Source: Myxococcales bacterium (GTDB taxonomy: Bacteria > Myxococcota_A > Polyangia > Polyangiales > Ga0077539). From it: DNA of 64,000 bases. Both the position numbers and the translations under genes were made by a program. Numbering within the stretch: position 1 is the stretch's first letter; the number at the start of each line of letters is the position of its first letter. Shown piece by piece: positions 17,743-26,630 of this stretch. The notes below the pieces were generated by a model. The model was not told where the DNA came from. It saw only the letters and a program-made list of their open reading frames with translations, and did no database searches. The stretch covers positions 1 through 64,000 of the forward strand of contig JAEUKH010000034.1 in the NCBI GenBank assembly GCA_016792845.1, read 5' to 3'.

Positions 17743-17926
17743 TGCGACCCTCGACCTCGCGCGTAGACCCTGACACTACGACCCTTCGCGCCACCCCGCC
17801 AGCCGCCTTCGGGCGCCATCGGGAATGCCCCCCCGCGGCCGATGGTTGCGTCGCACGGCTCCGCTAGGGTAGTTGAGCCGCCCGTATTTTCGACGCGATC
17901 ACCCCAAAAGTCTCGACCCAAGCACC

Positions 17927-18913
17927 ATGTCGTACAACCGCGCGCTCAACGAGCTCATCCAGAACGAGTCACGCTTCGTCGACGATCTTCTCACCGAGGT
18001 GGGCAAGGTCATCGTCGGGCAGCCCACCATGGTCGAGCGTCTGCTCATCGGCCTCCTGGCCCGCGGGCATGTGCTGCTTGAGGGCGTGCCGGGCCTGGCC
18101 AAGACCCTCACGGTGAAGACCCTCTGCGAGGTGATCCAGGCGAGCTTCGCGCGCATTCAGTTTACGCCCGACCTCTTGCCGGCCGACCTCATCGGCACGG
18201 TGATCTACCGCCCCCAAGACGGCAGCTTCACCCCCAAGAAGGGCCCCGTCTTCGCCAACCTGGTGCTCGCCGACGAGATCAACCGCGCGCCGGCCAAGGT
18301 GCAGAGCGCGCTCCTTGAGGCGATGCAAGAGGGCCAGGTCACCATCGGCGATCAGACCTTCGCCCTGCCCGACCCATTCATCGTGATGGCGACGCAGAAC
18401 CCGATCGAGCAAGAGGGCACCTACCCCTTGCCCGAGGCGCAGGTCGACCGCTTCATGCTGATGGTCAAAGTGGGCTACCCCACCCGCGACGAAGAGCGCG
18501 CCATCATGGATCGTCAGACCAGCGCCGCGCGCCCCACGGTGACCCCGAAGATCACCCCCGAGCAGCTCGTCAAGGCCCGCGCGCTCATCCCTGATATCTA
18601 TGTCGACGACAAGGTCAAAGACTACATCGTCTCGCTGGTGTTCGCCTCGCGCGAACCGAGCAAGGCCAACCTCAAAGAGCTCGCGCCGATGATCCGGTAT
18701 GGGGCCTCGCCGCGGGCCACCATCGCGCTCAACAACGCCGCGCGGGCGAAGGCCTTTCTCTCGCACCGGGGGTACGTCACGCCGGAGGATGTGAAGGCCG
18801 TGGCGCTCGATGTCTTGCGGCACCGGATCTCGCTCACCTACGAGGCCGAGGCCGAAGAGATCACCTCCGAGCAGGTGGTGGCGCGCATTCTTGAAGCCGT
18901 TGAAGTTCCCTGA
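17927..18913 (+). CDS. moxR: MoxR-family AAA+ ATPase (cluster 1)
   Basis: AAA+ ATPase of 328 residues. The ATG at 17927 starts MSYNRALNEL, the usual MoxR N-terminus. Walker A is GVPGLAKT (53-60) and Walker B LVLADEIN (112-119). The sensor segment is MATQNPIEQEGTYPLPEAQ and the arginine-containing segment is VDRF. MoxR proteins act as chaperones for vWA proteins. This one heads the DUF58-Bat operon, 17 bases upstream of the DUF58 gene, so its clients are most likely those downstream. Confidence 0.93.
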   Translation: MSYNRALNELIQNESRFVDDLLTEVGKVIVGQPTMVERLLIGLLARGHVLLEGVPGLAKTLTVKTLCEVIQASFARIQFTPDLLPADLIGTVIYRPQDGSFTPKKGPVFANLVLADEINRAPAKVQSALLEAMQEGQVTIGDQTFALPDPFIVMATQNPIEQEGTYPLPEAQVDRFMLMVKVGYPTRDEERAIMDRQTSAARPTVTPKITPEQLVKARALIPDIYVDDKVKDYIVSLVFASREPSKANLKELAPMIRYGASPRATIALNNAARAKAFLSHRGYVTPEDVKAVALDVLRHRISLTYEAEAEEITSEQVVARILEAVEVP

Positions 18914-18930
18914 CAATTGAGCACTCCGCG

Positions 18931-19815
18931 ATGATCCCCAAGGAGCTTCTCAAGCGACTCCGGCGCATCGAGATTCACACCGCGCGGCTGGCCAACGACC
19001 AGCTCGTGGGCGCCTACGCGTCGGTGTTCAAAGGCCGCGGGCTCGCCTTCGACGAAGTGCGAATGTACCAACCCGGCGACGACGTCCGCTTCATTGATTG
19101 GAACGTCACCGCCCGCACGAGCACGCCCCACGTCAAGGTCTTCCGCGAAGAGCGCGAGATGACCGTCATGCTGGTGGTCGACATGAGCGGCTCTCAGTCG
19201 TTCGGCACCCAAGGGATGCTCAAGCGCGAGCTCGTGGCCGAGGTGAGCGCCGTCTTCGCCTTCAGCGCCGTAAAGAACAACGACCGCGTCGGGCTGATCT
19301 TGTTCACCGACGAGGTCGAGCGCGTGGTGCCTCCGCGCAAGGGCGCCCGGCACGTCATGCGGGTGGTCACCGAGATCTTGCAGTTTCAGCCCCGCGGCCG
19401 CGGCACCAACCTCTCGCGGGCCCTCGACACCCTCGGGCACCTCGCGCGACGCCGCGCGGTGACCTTCGTGGTCAGCGATTTTCTACAGAGCGACTACGAG
19501 CGCGCCCTGCGCCTCGCCGCGGCGCGGCACGACATCATCCCCGTGACCGTGAGCGACCCCCGCGAAGACGAGCTCGTCGACGTGGGCGTGGCCTGGTTCG
19601 AAGACCTCGAGACCGGCGAGCTCGTGCCCGTCGACACCCGCTCGCCCGCCGTACGGGCGCAGTACCGACGCCAGGTCGAGACGCAAAAGGCCGCCCGCGA
19701 CACGCTGTTCCGCAAGATGGCCCTCGACCCCGTGGCGGTCCGCACCGACCGCCCGTACATGAGCGCCCTGGCCGAGTTCTTTCGCCGTCGCGCCCGAAGG
19801 ATGCACGCCGGATGA
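18931..19815 (+). CDS. DUF58 protein with vWA-like fold
   Basis: Cytoplasmic protein of 294 residues. The DUF58 signature FKGRGLAFDEVRMYQPGDDV then RFIDWNVTART lies at 33-63. A degenerate MIDAS, DMSGSQS, lies at 84-90, within the vWA-like fold (RVGLILFTDEVERVVPP, TFVVSDF). It follows moxR and overlaps the next gene by 4 bases (ATGA). In Bat operons this protein is a standard partner of MoxR. Function is presumed regulatory or scaffold. Confidence 0.9.
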   Translation: MIPKELLKRLRRIEIHTARLANDQLVGAYASVFKGRGLAFDEVRMYQPGDDVRFIDWNVTARTSTPHVKVFREEREMTVMLVVDMSGSQSFGTQGMLKRELVAEVSAVFAFSAVKNNDRVGLILFTDEVERVVPPRKGARHVMRVVTEILQFQPRGRGTNLSRALDTLGHLARRRAVTFVVSDFLQSDYERALRLAAARHDIIPVTVSDPREDELVDVGVAWFEDLETGELVPVDTRSPAVRAQYRRQVETQKAARDTLFRKMALDPVAVRTDRPYMSALAEFFRRRARRMHAG

Positions 19816-20867
19816 AGCGCCCCCTCACCCTCGCGCTCTGTCTTGTCTCGGGCCTCGCCTCGGCGCAACCCCTCGCCGACGCCGCTGCGCCCGCCGACGC
19901 CGCGCCGGCCTTGCCCACGTCGACCAGCGCCTCGGGCGGCTGCGTCACCGACCCCATCGCCGCCGACCACGCCCCCACCATGCGCGTCGTCGTCGAACCG
20001 GCACAGCCCAAAGTCGGCGATCGCGTACTTTTGAGGTACCAGTTTCGCTACCGCAGCCGCGACCGCGTCGAGTTCGCGCCCGACCTCGTGGCCTTTCAGC
20101 AGCCCGGCAACGAGGTCGAATTCGCCCGCGAACAGCCCGCCCGCGACCTCCGCGGCAGCCCCGACGGCGACGGCTGGGTGCGCTCTGAAGTGCTCGTGGC
20201 GGTGCAGCCCTTTCGCACCGGCGAGGTGAGCTTCGGGGCGCAGCGCGCGCGCATCAGCACGGGTGACGAGATCGCCCGCATCTGCACGCCGCCCGTGCAA
20301 TTTCGGGTGCAGAGCCCCTTCGGCAACACCGCGCACCCCGCCGCCCGCGACCTCACCGACCCGGCCGACGTGCGCCGCGACGCGCTCTGGCTGCGCCACC
20401 TCGCCCTCGGCCTCGACGGCGCCTTCGCGCTCGTGCTCGGCACCCTCTCGCTCAGCGCCTGGAGCCGCCGCCGCCCGCGCCCCGTGGCCCCGCCGCCGCC
20501 GCCCCGGCACCCGGCCCTGGTGGCCATCGAGGCCCTCGACGCGGTCGCTCAGGGCGACCTCTTGTCGCGCGGGCTCATCAAAGATTACTACGACGCCATC
20601 TCTGACATCGTGCGCCGTTACCTCGGCAGCAGCCGCGGGTTTGACGCCATCGAGATGACCACCGACGAGCTCCTCGCGCACATCAAGCGGGCCCCCCTGC
20701 AAGGGGTCACCCAGGTCGAGATCGCCAACCTCCTCGGCGAGTGCGACCTCGTGAAGTTCGCCAACTACACCCCCAGCCACGAAGAGAGCGACGCCGTGCT
20801 CGCCGCGGCGGTCTCGCTCGTACGACGCGGCCTCCCCGAGCCCGTGCCGACGGAGCGTCGCCCATGA
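19812..20867 (+). CDS. Bat-operon membrane protein of unknown function
   Basis: Protein of 351 residues. A signal peptide (MKRPLTLALCLVSGLASAQ) is followed by an extracytoplasmic beta domain (residues about 50-180, RVVVEPAQPKVGDRVLLRYQF). One transmembrane helix lies near 195-215. A cytoplasmic helical domain follows (ALDAVAQGDLLSRGLIKDYYDAISDIVRRYLG then FDAIEMTTDELL). Domain order resembles BatD-like and DUF4381-like proteins. It overlaps both neighbours by 4 bases. Confidence 0.75.
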   Translation: MKRPLTLALCLVSGLASAQPLADAAAPADAAPALPTSTSASGGCVTDPIAADHAPTMRVVVEPAQPKVGDRVLLRYQFRYRSRDRVEFAPDLVAFQQPGNEVEFAREQPARDLRGSPDGDGWVRSEVLVAVQPFRTGEVSFGAQRARISTGDEIARICTPPVQFRVQSPFGNTAHPAARDLTDPADVRRDALWLRHLALGLDGAFALVLGTLSLSAWSRRRPRPVAPPPPPRHPALVAIEALDAVAQGDLLSRGLIKDYYDAISDIVRRYLGSSRGFDAIEMTTDELLAHIKRAPLQGVTQVEIANLLGECDLVKFANYTPSHEESDAVLAAAVSLVRRGLPEPVPTERRP

Positions 20868-22033
20868 AGCTCCAGCTCCGCCCCCGAGCCCCCGAGCCCG
20901 CGCCGCGGGTTGGGCCTCGACCCCGCGCCCTGAGCCTGCGGGTCGCCCTCTGGAGCGCCTCGCTCGGGGCCCTCCTGGCCGCCGCCGGGGCCCTCACGGT
21001 GTACCTCCTCGGGTGGCAGATTCGTCTGAAATATCCGTGGCTTCTCTTGAGTCTACCGGCGGCCCTGGCGCTCACCCTGGCGGCGCAGCGGCTCTTGCGG
21101 CCGCTCGGGGCGGCGCCGGGTGAGGGCGGGGCGCGCTTGCGGGTCTCGCAGGTGGCGACCCTCGCGAAGATGCCGAGCACCTGGGCGTTGAAGCTCTTGC
21201 CCTTGCCGGGCGCGCTGCGGGTGCTGGCGCTGGCGCTGCTCGGCGTCGCGATGGCCCGCCCCCAACGGATGGACGCCCCCGACGCCATCGAGCTCTCGGG
21301 CATCGACATCGTGCTCTCGATCGACCTCTCGGGGTCGATGCGCGCGGCCGACCTCCAGCCGACGCGCCTCGAAGCGGCCAAAGAGGTGGTGTCTGAGTTC
21401 ATCCAGCGTCGGCGGAGCGACCGGCTCGGCCTGGTGGTCTTCGGCCGAGAGGCCTTCACGGTGGTGCCGCCGACCCTTGATTACTCGGTGCTCCAGCGCA
21501 TGGTGTCGTCGCTCTCGCTCGACCTCATCGACGGCAGCGGCACGGCCATCGGCGACGGGCTCGGCACGGCGCTCAACCGCATGCGTCGCAGCGACGCCCG
21601 CAGCAAGGTGGTGGTGCTGCTCACCGACGGCGCCAACAACGCCGGCCACGTCGACCCGCGCGAGGCCGCCCAGCTCGCCGCGGCGCTGCGCTGCAAGGTC
21701 TACACGATTCTGGTGGGCACCAGCGATGAGGCGCCCATCCAACAAGGGGTCGACCTGCTCGGGCGCCCGGTCTACGCGCAGGCTCGATTTCCCGTTGATC
21801 CGCAGCTCTTGCAAGAGATCGCCACGGTGACCGGGGGGCAGTTCTTCCGCGCCGTCGACAAGAACGAGCTGGCCCGGAGCTTTCACACCATCCTCGATCA
21901 GCTTGAGCGGAGCCGCATCGCCGACGCGGGGGTGCGCTATGCCGAGCTCTACCCCACCTTGGTGATGCTCGCGCTCGGGCTCCTGGTCATCGAGATCACC
22001 CTGTCAAACACGCGCCTGCGGAGGTTCCCGTGA
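20864..22033 (+). CDS. batA: BatA-like vWA membrane protein
   Basis: Membrane protein of 389 residues. Hydrophobic segments lie near 29-50, 58-76 and 115-131. A vWA domain follows with MIDAS SIDLSGSM (D154-S158), the GSGTAIGDGL loop and VVLLTDGANNAG. A C-terminal helix (YPTLVMLALGLLVIEITL) anchors it again. This is the BatA arrangement of the aerotolerance operons. It carries an N-terminal extension of about 80 residues with an extra membrane segment compared with typical BatA. It overlaps batB by 4 bases (GTGA). Confidence 0.88.
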   Translation: MKLQLRPRAPEPAPRVGPRPRALSLRVALWSASLGALLAAAGALTVYLLGWQIRLKYPWLLLSLPAALALTLAAQRLLRPLGAAPGEGGARLRVSQVATLAKMPSTWALKLLPLPGALRVLALALLGVAMARPQRMDAPDAIELSGIDIVLSIDLSGSMRAADLQPTRLEAAKEVVSEFIQRRRSDRLGLVVFGREAFTVVPPTLDYSVLQRMVSSLSLDLIDGSGTAIGDGLGTALNRMRRSDARSKVVVLLTDGANNAGHVDPREAAQLAAALRCKVYTILVGTSDEAPIQQGVDLLGRPVYAQARFPVDPQLLQEIATVTGGQFFRAVDKNELARSFHTILDQLERSRIADAGVRYAELYPTLVMLALGLLVIEITLSNTRLRRFP

Positions 22034-23076
22034 GGTTCGGCCAGGCGGCGTTTCTTTGGCTCTTGTGCCTCGTGCCAGCGCTCGGCGCGTTGATGGCCTG
22101 GGCGGCGGTGTCGCGCAAGCGGGCCCTCGCGCGCTACGGCGACCCGCGTCTCGTCTTGGGCCTCCGCGACGGCACCCCGACGGGCTGGCGCGCCGCCCGC
22201 GCGGCGATGACCCTCGCGGCCGTGGCGCTCCTCGCCGTCTCCGCGGCCCGCCCCCAACACGGCTCACGCACCGAGGTGGTGTCGCGCCGCGGCATCGACG
22301 TGGTGGTCTGCCTCGACGTCTCGAAATCGATGTTAGCGCGCGATGTTGCGCCCTCTCGGGTCGAGCGCGCCAAGGCCGAGCTCGAGCGCCTCCTCGACGA
22401 AGAGCCCGGCGACCGCGTAGGCGTCGTGATCTTCGCGGGCGACACCATGGAGTACCCGCTCACCACCGACCACGAGGCCGCGACGCGCTTCTTCCGCGAC
22501 GCCAACCCGTGGGAGTTTCCGGTGCAGGGTACGAGCATCGGCCGGGCCCTCTCTGCGGCGCGCGATCTCTTGCGGCGCGACCCCCTCGCGGCCCGCCGCT
22601 CGAAGGTCATCTTGCTCATCACCGACGGCGAAGACCTCGACGGCGACCCCGTCGCAGCGGCCCGCGAAGCCGCGGGCGACGGCATTCAAGTGTACATCGA
22701 CGCCATCGGCAGCGCGGCGCCGGAGCCCATCCCCGCGTACTCGCCCGACGGGCGCCCGGTCGGCTACGAGCGCGACTCGCGCGGCGAGATCAAGCACACC
22801 CAGTTCACCCCCCAGATGGAAGAGCAGCTCCGTTCGGTGGCCCGCGAAGGCAACGGCCAGTACTTTCGCCCGCGCAACGGCGAGGTGGGCATCGACGCCG
22901 TGCGCCGACAGCTCGCGCGGCTCCGTCGCAGCGAGATCGCCGAGTCGCAACAGACGGTCTACGAAGAGATCGCCTGGCCCTTCGTCGTGCCTGCGTTTCT
23001 GCTCCTCTTCGCCGCCGCGGTGCTGGTACCAGAGCGCGTGCGACGGGCCTCGCCACCGAAGGAGCGCGCGGCGTGA
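22030..23076 (+). CDS. batB: BatB-like vWA membrane protein
   Basis: Membrane protein of 348 residues. N-terminal segments near 8-27 and 57-73 are followed by RPQHG and a vWA domain with MIDAS CLDVSKSM (D96-S100), GTSIGRAL and ILLITDGEDLDGD. The C-terminal helix is AWPFVVPAFLLLFAAAVLV. With BatA it is expected to form a periplasm-facing complex whose assembly is assisted by MoxR. GTG start, GTGA overlap on both sides. Confidence 0.9.
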   Translation: MRFGQAAFLWLLCLVPALGALMAWAAVSRKRALARYGDPRLVLGLRDGTPTGWRAARAAMTLAAVALLAVSAARPQHGSRTEVVSRRGIDVVVCLDVSKSMLARDVAPSRVERAKAELERLLDEEPGDRVGVVIFAGDTMEYPLTTDHEAATRFFRDANPWEFPVQGTSIGRALSAARDLLRRDPLAARRSKVILLITDGEDLDGDPVAAAREAAGDGIQVYIDAIGSAAPEPIPAYSPDGRPVGYERDSRGEIKHTQFTPQMEEQLRSVAREGNGQYFRPRNGEVGIDAVRRQLARLRRSEIAESQQTVYEEIAWPFVVPAFLLLFAAAVLVPERVRRASPPKERAA

Positions 23077-24029
23077 AGAAGCCTCCCTCACCGCCCCCTC
23101 GGGCCGTGCCGAGCTGGGTCTACAGCGCCCTCGTCGGGGCGGGCCTCGCGGGCCTGACGCTCTGGGCCTGGCCCCCTCGCGACGAGGCCGAGCCGCACGT
23201 CTCGCAAGGCAACCGCGCGTTCTTGAACCGCGAGTTCCAACCCGCGCTCACGCAGTACGAAGCCGCGCCGGGTGACGGCCTGCAAAACGTCGGCGTTCAC
23301 ATGAACCGCGGCCTCGCGCGGTATCGCCTCGCGCTCCCGCCGAACGACGCGAGCGTCTTGCCCGAGCTCGCCCCCGACGCGGCCACGCCCGAGACCTGGG
23401 AGCGGGCGCAAGACGAGATGCGAAACACCTTCCGCGGGCGCGAGGGCGTCTCGGCCGATGACATCGACGCGTGGCTCCGCGCGAGGGCCGCGTACAACCT
23501 CGGCAACAGCTACTTCTCGCAGCACGACTGGCGACACGCCATCGACGCGTACAAAGACGCCCTCCGCCTTCGCCCCGGCTGGCGCGACGCCGCGTGGAAC
23601 CTCGAAGTCGCCCGCCGCCGCAAAGACGACGACGACCACCCCGACGCAGGCCCCGACGCCGGCCAAGACGCCAGCTCGCCCGACGGCGGCTCACCCGACG
23701 GCGGCTCACCCGACGGCGGCTCGCCCGACGGAGGCTCACCCGACGGCGGCTCACCCGACGGAGGCTCACCCGACGGAGGGCAACAGGGCGACAGCGGCAC
23801 CTCACAGCCCGACGGAGGCAACAACAACACCCCCGACGGGGGTGGGCCCGAACCCGACGCCGGAGCGCCCTCCTCGGCCGACGCAGGCCCGCCGCCGAGC
23901 CAGCCCGACGCAGGCGCCCTCTCGCTCGCGCCGCTCGACCAGCTCGAACGCAACCAGCAAGATCTTCAACAGATGATCTTGCGACGACGCGCGGCCACAG
24001 CGCCGCGAAACCCCGACGACGAACGATGA
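23073..24029 (+). CDS. batC: BatC-like TPR protein with SPDGG repeats
   Basis: Protein of 318 residues. A single N-terminal membrane anchor (WVYSALVGAGLAGLTLWAW) precedes TPR units: VSQGNRAFLNREFQPALTQY and AAYNLGNSYFSQHDWRHAIDAY with KDALRLRPGW. From residue 186 the chain is low-complexity: DAGPDAGQDAS, then seven SPDGG repeats (202-236), then more Asp/Gly/Pro. It ends in a short helical tail (LDQLERNQQDLQQMILRRR). Position and TPR anchor match BatC of Bacteroides and Leptospira. The long disordered tail is unusual. Confidence 0.8.
   Translation: MKKPPSPPPRAVPSWVYSALVGAGLAGLTLWAWPPRDEAEPHVSQGNRAFLNREFQPALTQYEAAPGDGLQNVGVHMNRGLARYRLALPPNDASVLPELAPDAATPETWERAQDEMRNTFRGREGVSADDIDAWLRARAAYNLGNSYFSQHDWRHAIDAYKDALRLRPGWRDAAWNLEVARRRKDDDDHPDAGPDAGQDASSPDGGSPDGGSPDGGSPDGGSPDGGSPDGGSPDGGQQGDSGTSQPDGGNNNTPDGGGPEPDAGAPSSADAGPPPSQPDAGALSLAPLDQLERNQQDLQQMILRRRAATAPRNPDDER
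23676..23780. repeat. Seven 15-bp tandem repeats (SPDGG)
   Basis: Seven in-frame copies of TCACCCGACGGCGGC, with small third-position variants (TCG/TCA, GGC/GGA), encode SPDGG inside the BatC-like protein. The third-position differences show the array is not from one recent expansion. Confidence 0.9.
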
Positions 24030-25855
24030 GACCCCCCCTCGCTGCGATGGCGCTCACCGCCGCGGTCTCGCTCTGTGCGCGCGAGGCCTCGGCGATCGTG
24101 CGGGTGCAGCTCGCGGTCGAGCCCCCACGCCCCGTCGCGGGCCTGCCCTTCAGGGTCGTCTACGGCTTGCAGATCCAGAACGATCGCCCCGCCCGGGCGA
24201 CCCCTCTCGAAGCCTCGCCGGGGCTCCAGGTGCTGATGAACGGAGGCACCCCAACCATCGGTAACTTCATGGTTTTCGGCGGTTCTGGGGGCTCGGTCCA
24301 GATGCAATCGTCGGTCGAGTACGTGTTCGTCGCGCCGCGGCCCGGTCGGTACACCGTGCGCGGCGCGCGGGCGCTGGCCAGCGACTCAAACCGCGTGGTG
24401 GCCGAGCACCCTCCGCTCACCATCGTGGTCGAGGCGAACCACGGGCAGACCCCGAGCCCCGACCCTCAGCGCCCCGACCCCTTCGGCGGATCGCCCTTTC
24501 CGCCCGGCATCTTCGACGATCCCATCGCCCCGCCGGTGCCGCCCCCGGCCCCCGTGTACGAGGGCCCCGATGTGCCCCCCGAAGGGCCCCTCACCGGCGC
24601 GACCTTCAACCGCCAAGGCTTCGCCCGCGCGATGCTCTCGGCCCCCACCGCGGTGGTCGGCGAGGCCGTCGAGTACCGGGCGTGGGTCTATGTTCCCGCG
24701 GTCGAAGCCGGCTGCGAACCGCTGCAAGAGCCCACGGTGACGGGCTTCTGGAGCGAGAGCCTCATCACCCCCCGGCAGGCCTGCGCCGACCGCTGGATCC
24801 CACAAACCTTCGAGGGCCAGGGCCTCACCGCGGGGCTCGTGCGCCGCCTCGCGCTCTACCCCACCCGCGCCGGCGCCCTCACCGTCGGCCCCCTGCGCAT
24901 GAACGTCGAATACCTCGTCGGCGACAGCTTCTTCGGCCGCAGACAGATGGTGCCCATGGCCTCGGGGCCGGTGTCGCTCACCGTCGAAGACGCCCCCCTC
25001 GAAGGGCGCCCCCGGGGCTACGTCCCTGGTGTGGTGGGCCCCGTCGGCATCACCGCCGCCCTCGACCGCGATCGCGTCGTCGCGGGCGAGACCGTCACCC
25101 TCACGCTCCGCCTCGAAGCGAGCGCCTACATCGGCAGCGTCACCGCGCCGCCGCCCGCCCTTCCCGACGGCGTCCGCCGCCTCCCGGGGCCCTCGCACAG
25201 CGAGGTCGACACCGGGATCTTCCCTCCCCGCGGCATCGCCACCCACACCTGGCGCCTCGTCGCCGAGCGGCCCGGCGCCATCGCCCTCGGCACCTACGCG
25301 CTCGACACCTTCAACCCCAGCACCCGCCGGTACGAGCGCATCACCGCAGCGCTGCCCACCCTCACGGTCACCGGCGAGGCCGTCTCTCACCCGCCCGACG
25401 GCGACGACGAAGACCCCGCCCTGCGCCTCGAAGCCTTCAACCCGAACGCCCGCCTCGACCGCCACAGCGCGCTCTTCACCACCCCCTTTCGCGCCGCCGC
25501 CACCCTCGCCGCGCCGCCCCTCGCCCTCGCCCTCTGGCAGCTCTCGAAGCTGCTCAAACGCCGCGCAGCCGCGCGAAAGAGCGCCCGCGACGAGGCCAGC
25601 CGAAACGACCCCGAGGCCCTCCTCGCCCAAAGCCTCGCGCGGCTCGAAGACAACGACCCACGCGCCGCCCTCGACCTCGCAGGCCGCGCCCTCGACCGCG
25701 GCCGAAAGAGTGTTGACACTGAGTCAACAATGATCGCCGAGGTGCAGCGTTCACTCGACGCTGTACGCTTTGCGGGCGCTGACACACCGTCAAACGAGGT
25801 GCGGGCGCTCATCGAGCAGGTGCGCGCGGCGCTCGCCGAAGCGGGGGCGCTGTGA
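24026..25855 (+). CDS. batD: BatD-like membrane protein
   Basis: Protein of 609 residues. A signal peptide ends near SLCAREASA. The periplasmic part has several beta-sandwich domains of the BatD type (IVRVQLAVEPPRPVAGLPFRV, FARAMLSAPTAVVGEAVEYRA, ALDRDRVVAGETVTLTLRLEA) and Pro-rich spacers. A membrane helix (TLAAPPLALALWQLSKLL) lies near 490-510. A cytoplasmic helical tail follows. ATGA overlap with the BatC-like gene and GTGA overlap with the BatE-like gene. An AT-rich palindromic stretch near the 3' end is listed separately. Confidence 0.85.
   Translation: MRPPLAAMALTAAVSLCAREASAIVRVQLAVEPPRPVAGLPFRVVYGLQIQNDRPARATPLEASPGLQVLMNGGTPTIGNFMVFGGSGGSVQMQSSVEYVFVAPRPGRYTVRGARALASDSNRVVAEHPPLTIVVEANHGQTPSPDPQRPDPFGGSPFPPGIFDDPIAPPVPPPAPVYEGPDVPPEGPLTGATFNRQGFARAMLSAPTAVVGEAVEYRAWVYVPAVEAGCEPLQEPTVTGFWSESLITPRQACADRWIPQTFEGQGLTAGLVRRLALYPTRAGALTVGPLRMNVEYLVGDSFFGRRQMVPMASGPVSLTVEDAPLEGRPRGYVPGVVGPVGITAALDRDRVVAGETVTLTLRLEASAYIGSVTAPPPALPDGVRRLPGPSHSEVDTGIFPPRGIATHTWRLVAERPGAIALGTYALDTFNPSTRRYERITAALPTLTVTGEAVSHPPDGDDEDPALRLEAFNPNARLDRHSALFTTPFRAAATLAAPPLALALWQLSKLLKRRAAARKSARDEASRNDPEALLAQSLARLEDNDPRAALDLAGRALDRGRKSVDTESTMIAEVQRSLDAVRFAGADTPSNEVRALIEQVRAALAEAGAL
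25711..25729. promoter_or_regulatory. Inverted repeat TGTTGAC-N5-GTCAACA inside the BatD-like gene
   Basis: Two perfect 7-bp arms around ACTGA. The half-site is the same TGTTGAC seen in the 21-bp palindrome at 16,716-16,736. The encoded codons (gtt gac act gag tca aca atg) are AT-rich against the local codon habit. Possible operator, shown by symmetry and shared half-site only. Confidence 0.3.
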
Positions 25856-26619
25856 GGGCCGCGAGGTCGCTCACCCTGGCGCTGCTGTTGGCCGGCGGCG
25901 CGGCCGCTGCGGTGCCGGCACAGACGCTGCTCTCGCGGGCCGCCGAGGCTGAGTCGAGGCGCGACCACGCCGCCGCCGCGCGCGACCTCGAGGAGCTCGT
26001 CGCGAGCGGCTTCGACGGCCGCGACATCGTCGCCAACCTCGGTCACGTCTACACCGAGGCGGGCCGCTTCGGAGAGGCCATCTGGTGTTACGAGCGGGTC
26101 TTGCGCCGTCGGGTGGTCGACCTTGAGGTTCAGCACAACCTCCAGGCGACGCGGCTCCGTCTGGCGCGGCGCGACGCGGCCCGAACCGGTCGCGCGGTGG
26201 TCGAGACGCCGCCTCCCCTCTCGGTGCAATGGGGCGAGCTCTTGCCGCGCGATGTCAGCGTGACCTTGACGCTCCTCGGCGAGCTCTTGATCGTCGCGGC
26301 CTGGGCCTGGCGCCGACGGAGCGAGAGCGAAATGGCCCGCGTGGGCGCCACCGCGGCGCTCTGCACGGCGGTGGTGTTCACGGGCTTTACGGCGACGGTG
26401 ATGCTGGCCCGCTGGCGCGCCCCGGTCGAGTCGGTGGTGCTCCACGACGGGCTCCGGCTTTTGCAGGCGCCCCGGGTCGACGCGGTGCCCGCCGAGGCCG
26501 TGCGCGAGGGCGAGCGGGTCACCACCGTCGGGCACGAGGCAGGCTTTCTGCGCGTGCGCGCCGACCACGGCCACAGCGGATGGCTCCGCGAGACCGACCT
26601 AGGCCCGCTCGGGCCCTGA
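25852..26619 (+). CDS. batE: BatE-like TPR/SH3 membrane protein
   Basis: Protein of 255 residues. A signal peptide (LTLALLLAGGAAAAVPAQ) is followed by TPR-like helices (AAARDLEELVASGFDGRDIVANLGHVYTEAGRF...). Two membrane helices lie near 135-150 and 165-185. A C-terminal bacterial SH3-like domain follows (GLRLLQAPRVDAVPAEAVREGERVTTV...FLRVRADHGHSGWL). This TPR-membrane-SH3 order is that of BatE. It is the last gene of the overlapped series. Confidence 0.82.
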   Translation: MRAARSLTLALLLAGGAAAAVPAQTLLSRAAEAESRRDHAAAARDLEELVASGFDGRDIVANLGHVYTEAGRFGEAIWCYERVLRRRVVDLEVQHNLQATRLRLARRDAARTGRAVVETPPPLSVQWGELLPRDVSVTLTLLGELLIVAAWAWRRRSESEMARVGATAALCTAVVFTGFTATVMLARWRAPVESVVLHDGLRLLQAPRVDAVPAEAVREGERVTTVGHEAGFLRVRADHGHSGWLRETDLGPLGP

Positions 26620-26630
26620 GAGAGCACCCG

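Noticed and set aside
23676..23780. Possible CRISPR-like short repeats
   Set aside because: The repeats are contiguous 15-mers without spacers and are in frame with a TPR protein.
23471..24025. N-terminal extension in frame with the BatD-like protein
   Set aside because: The region reads as Arg/Pro repeats out of frame with the SPDGG-coding gene; the BatD signal peptide starts cleanly at 24,026.
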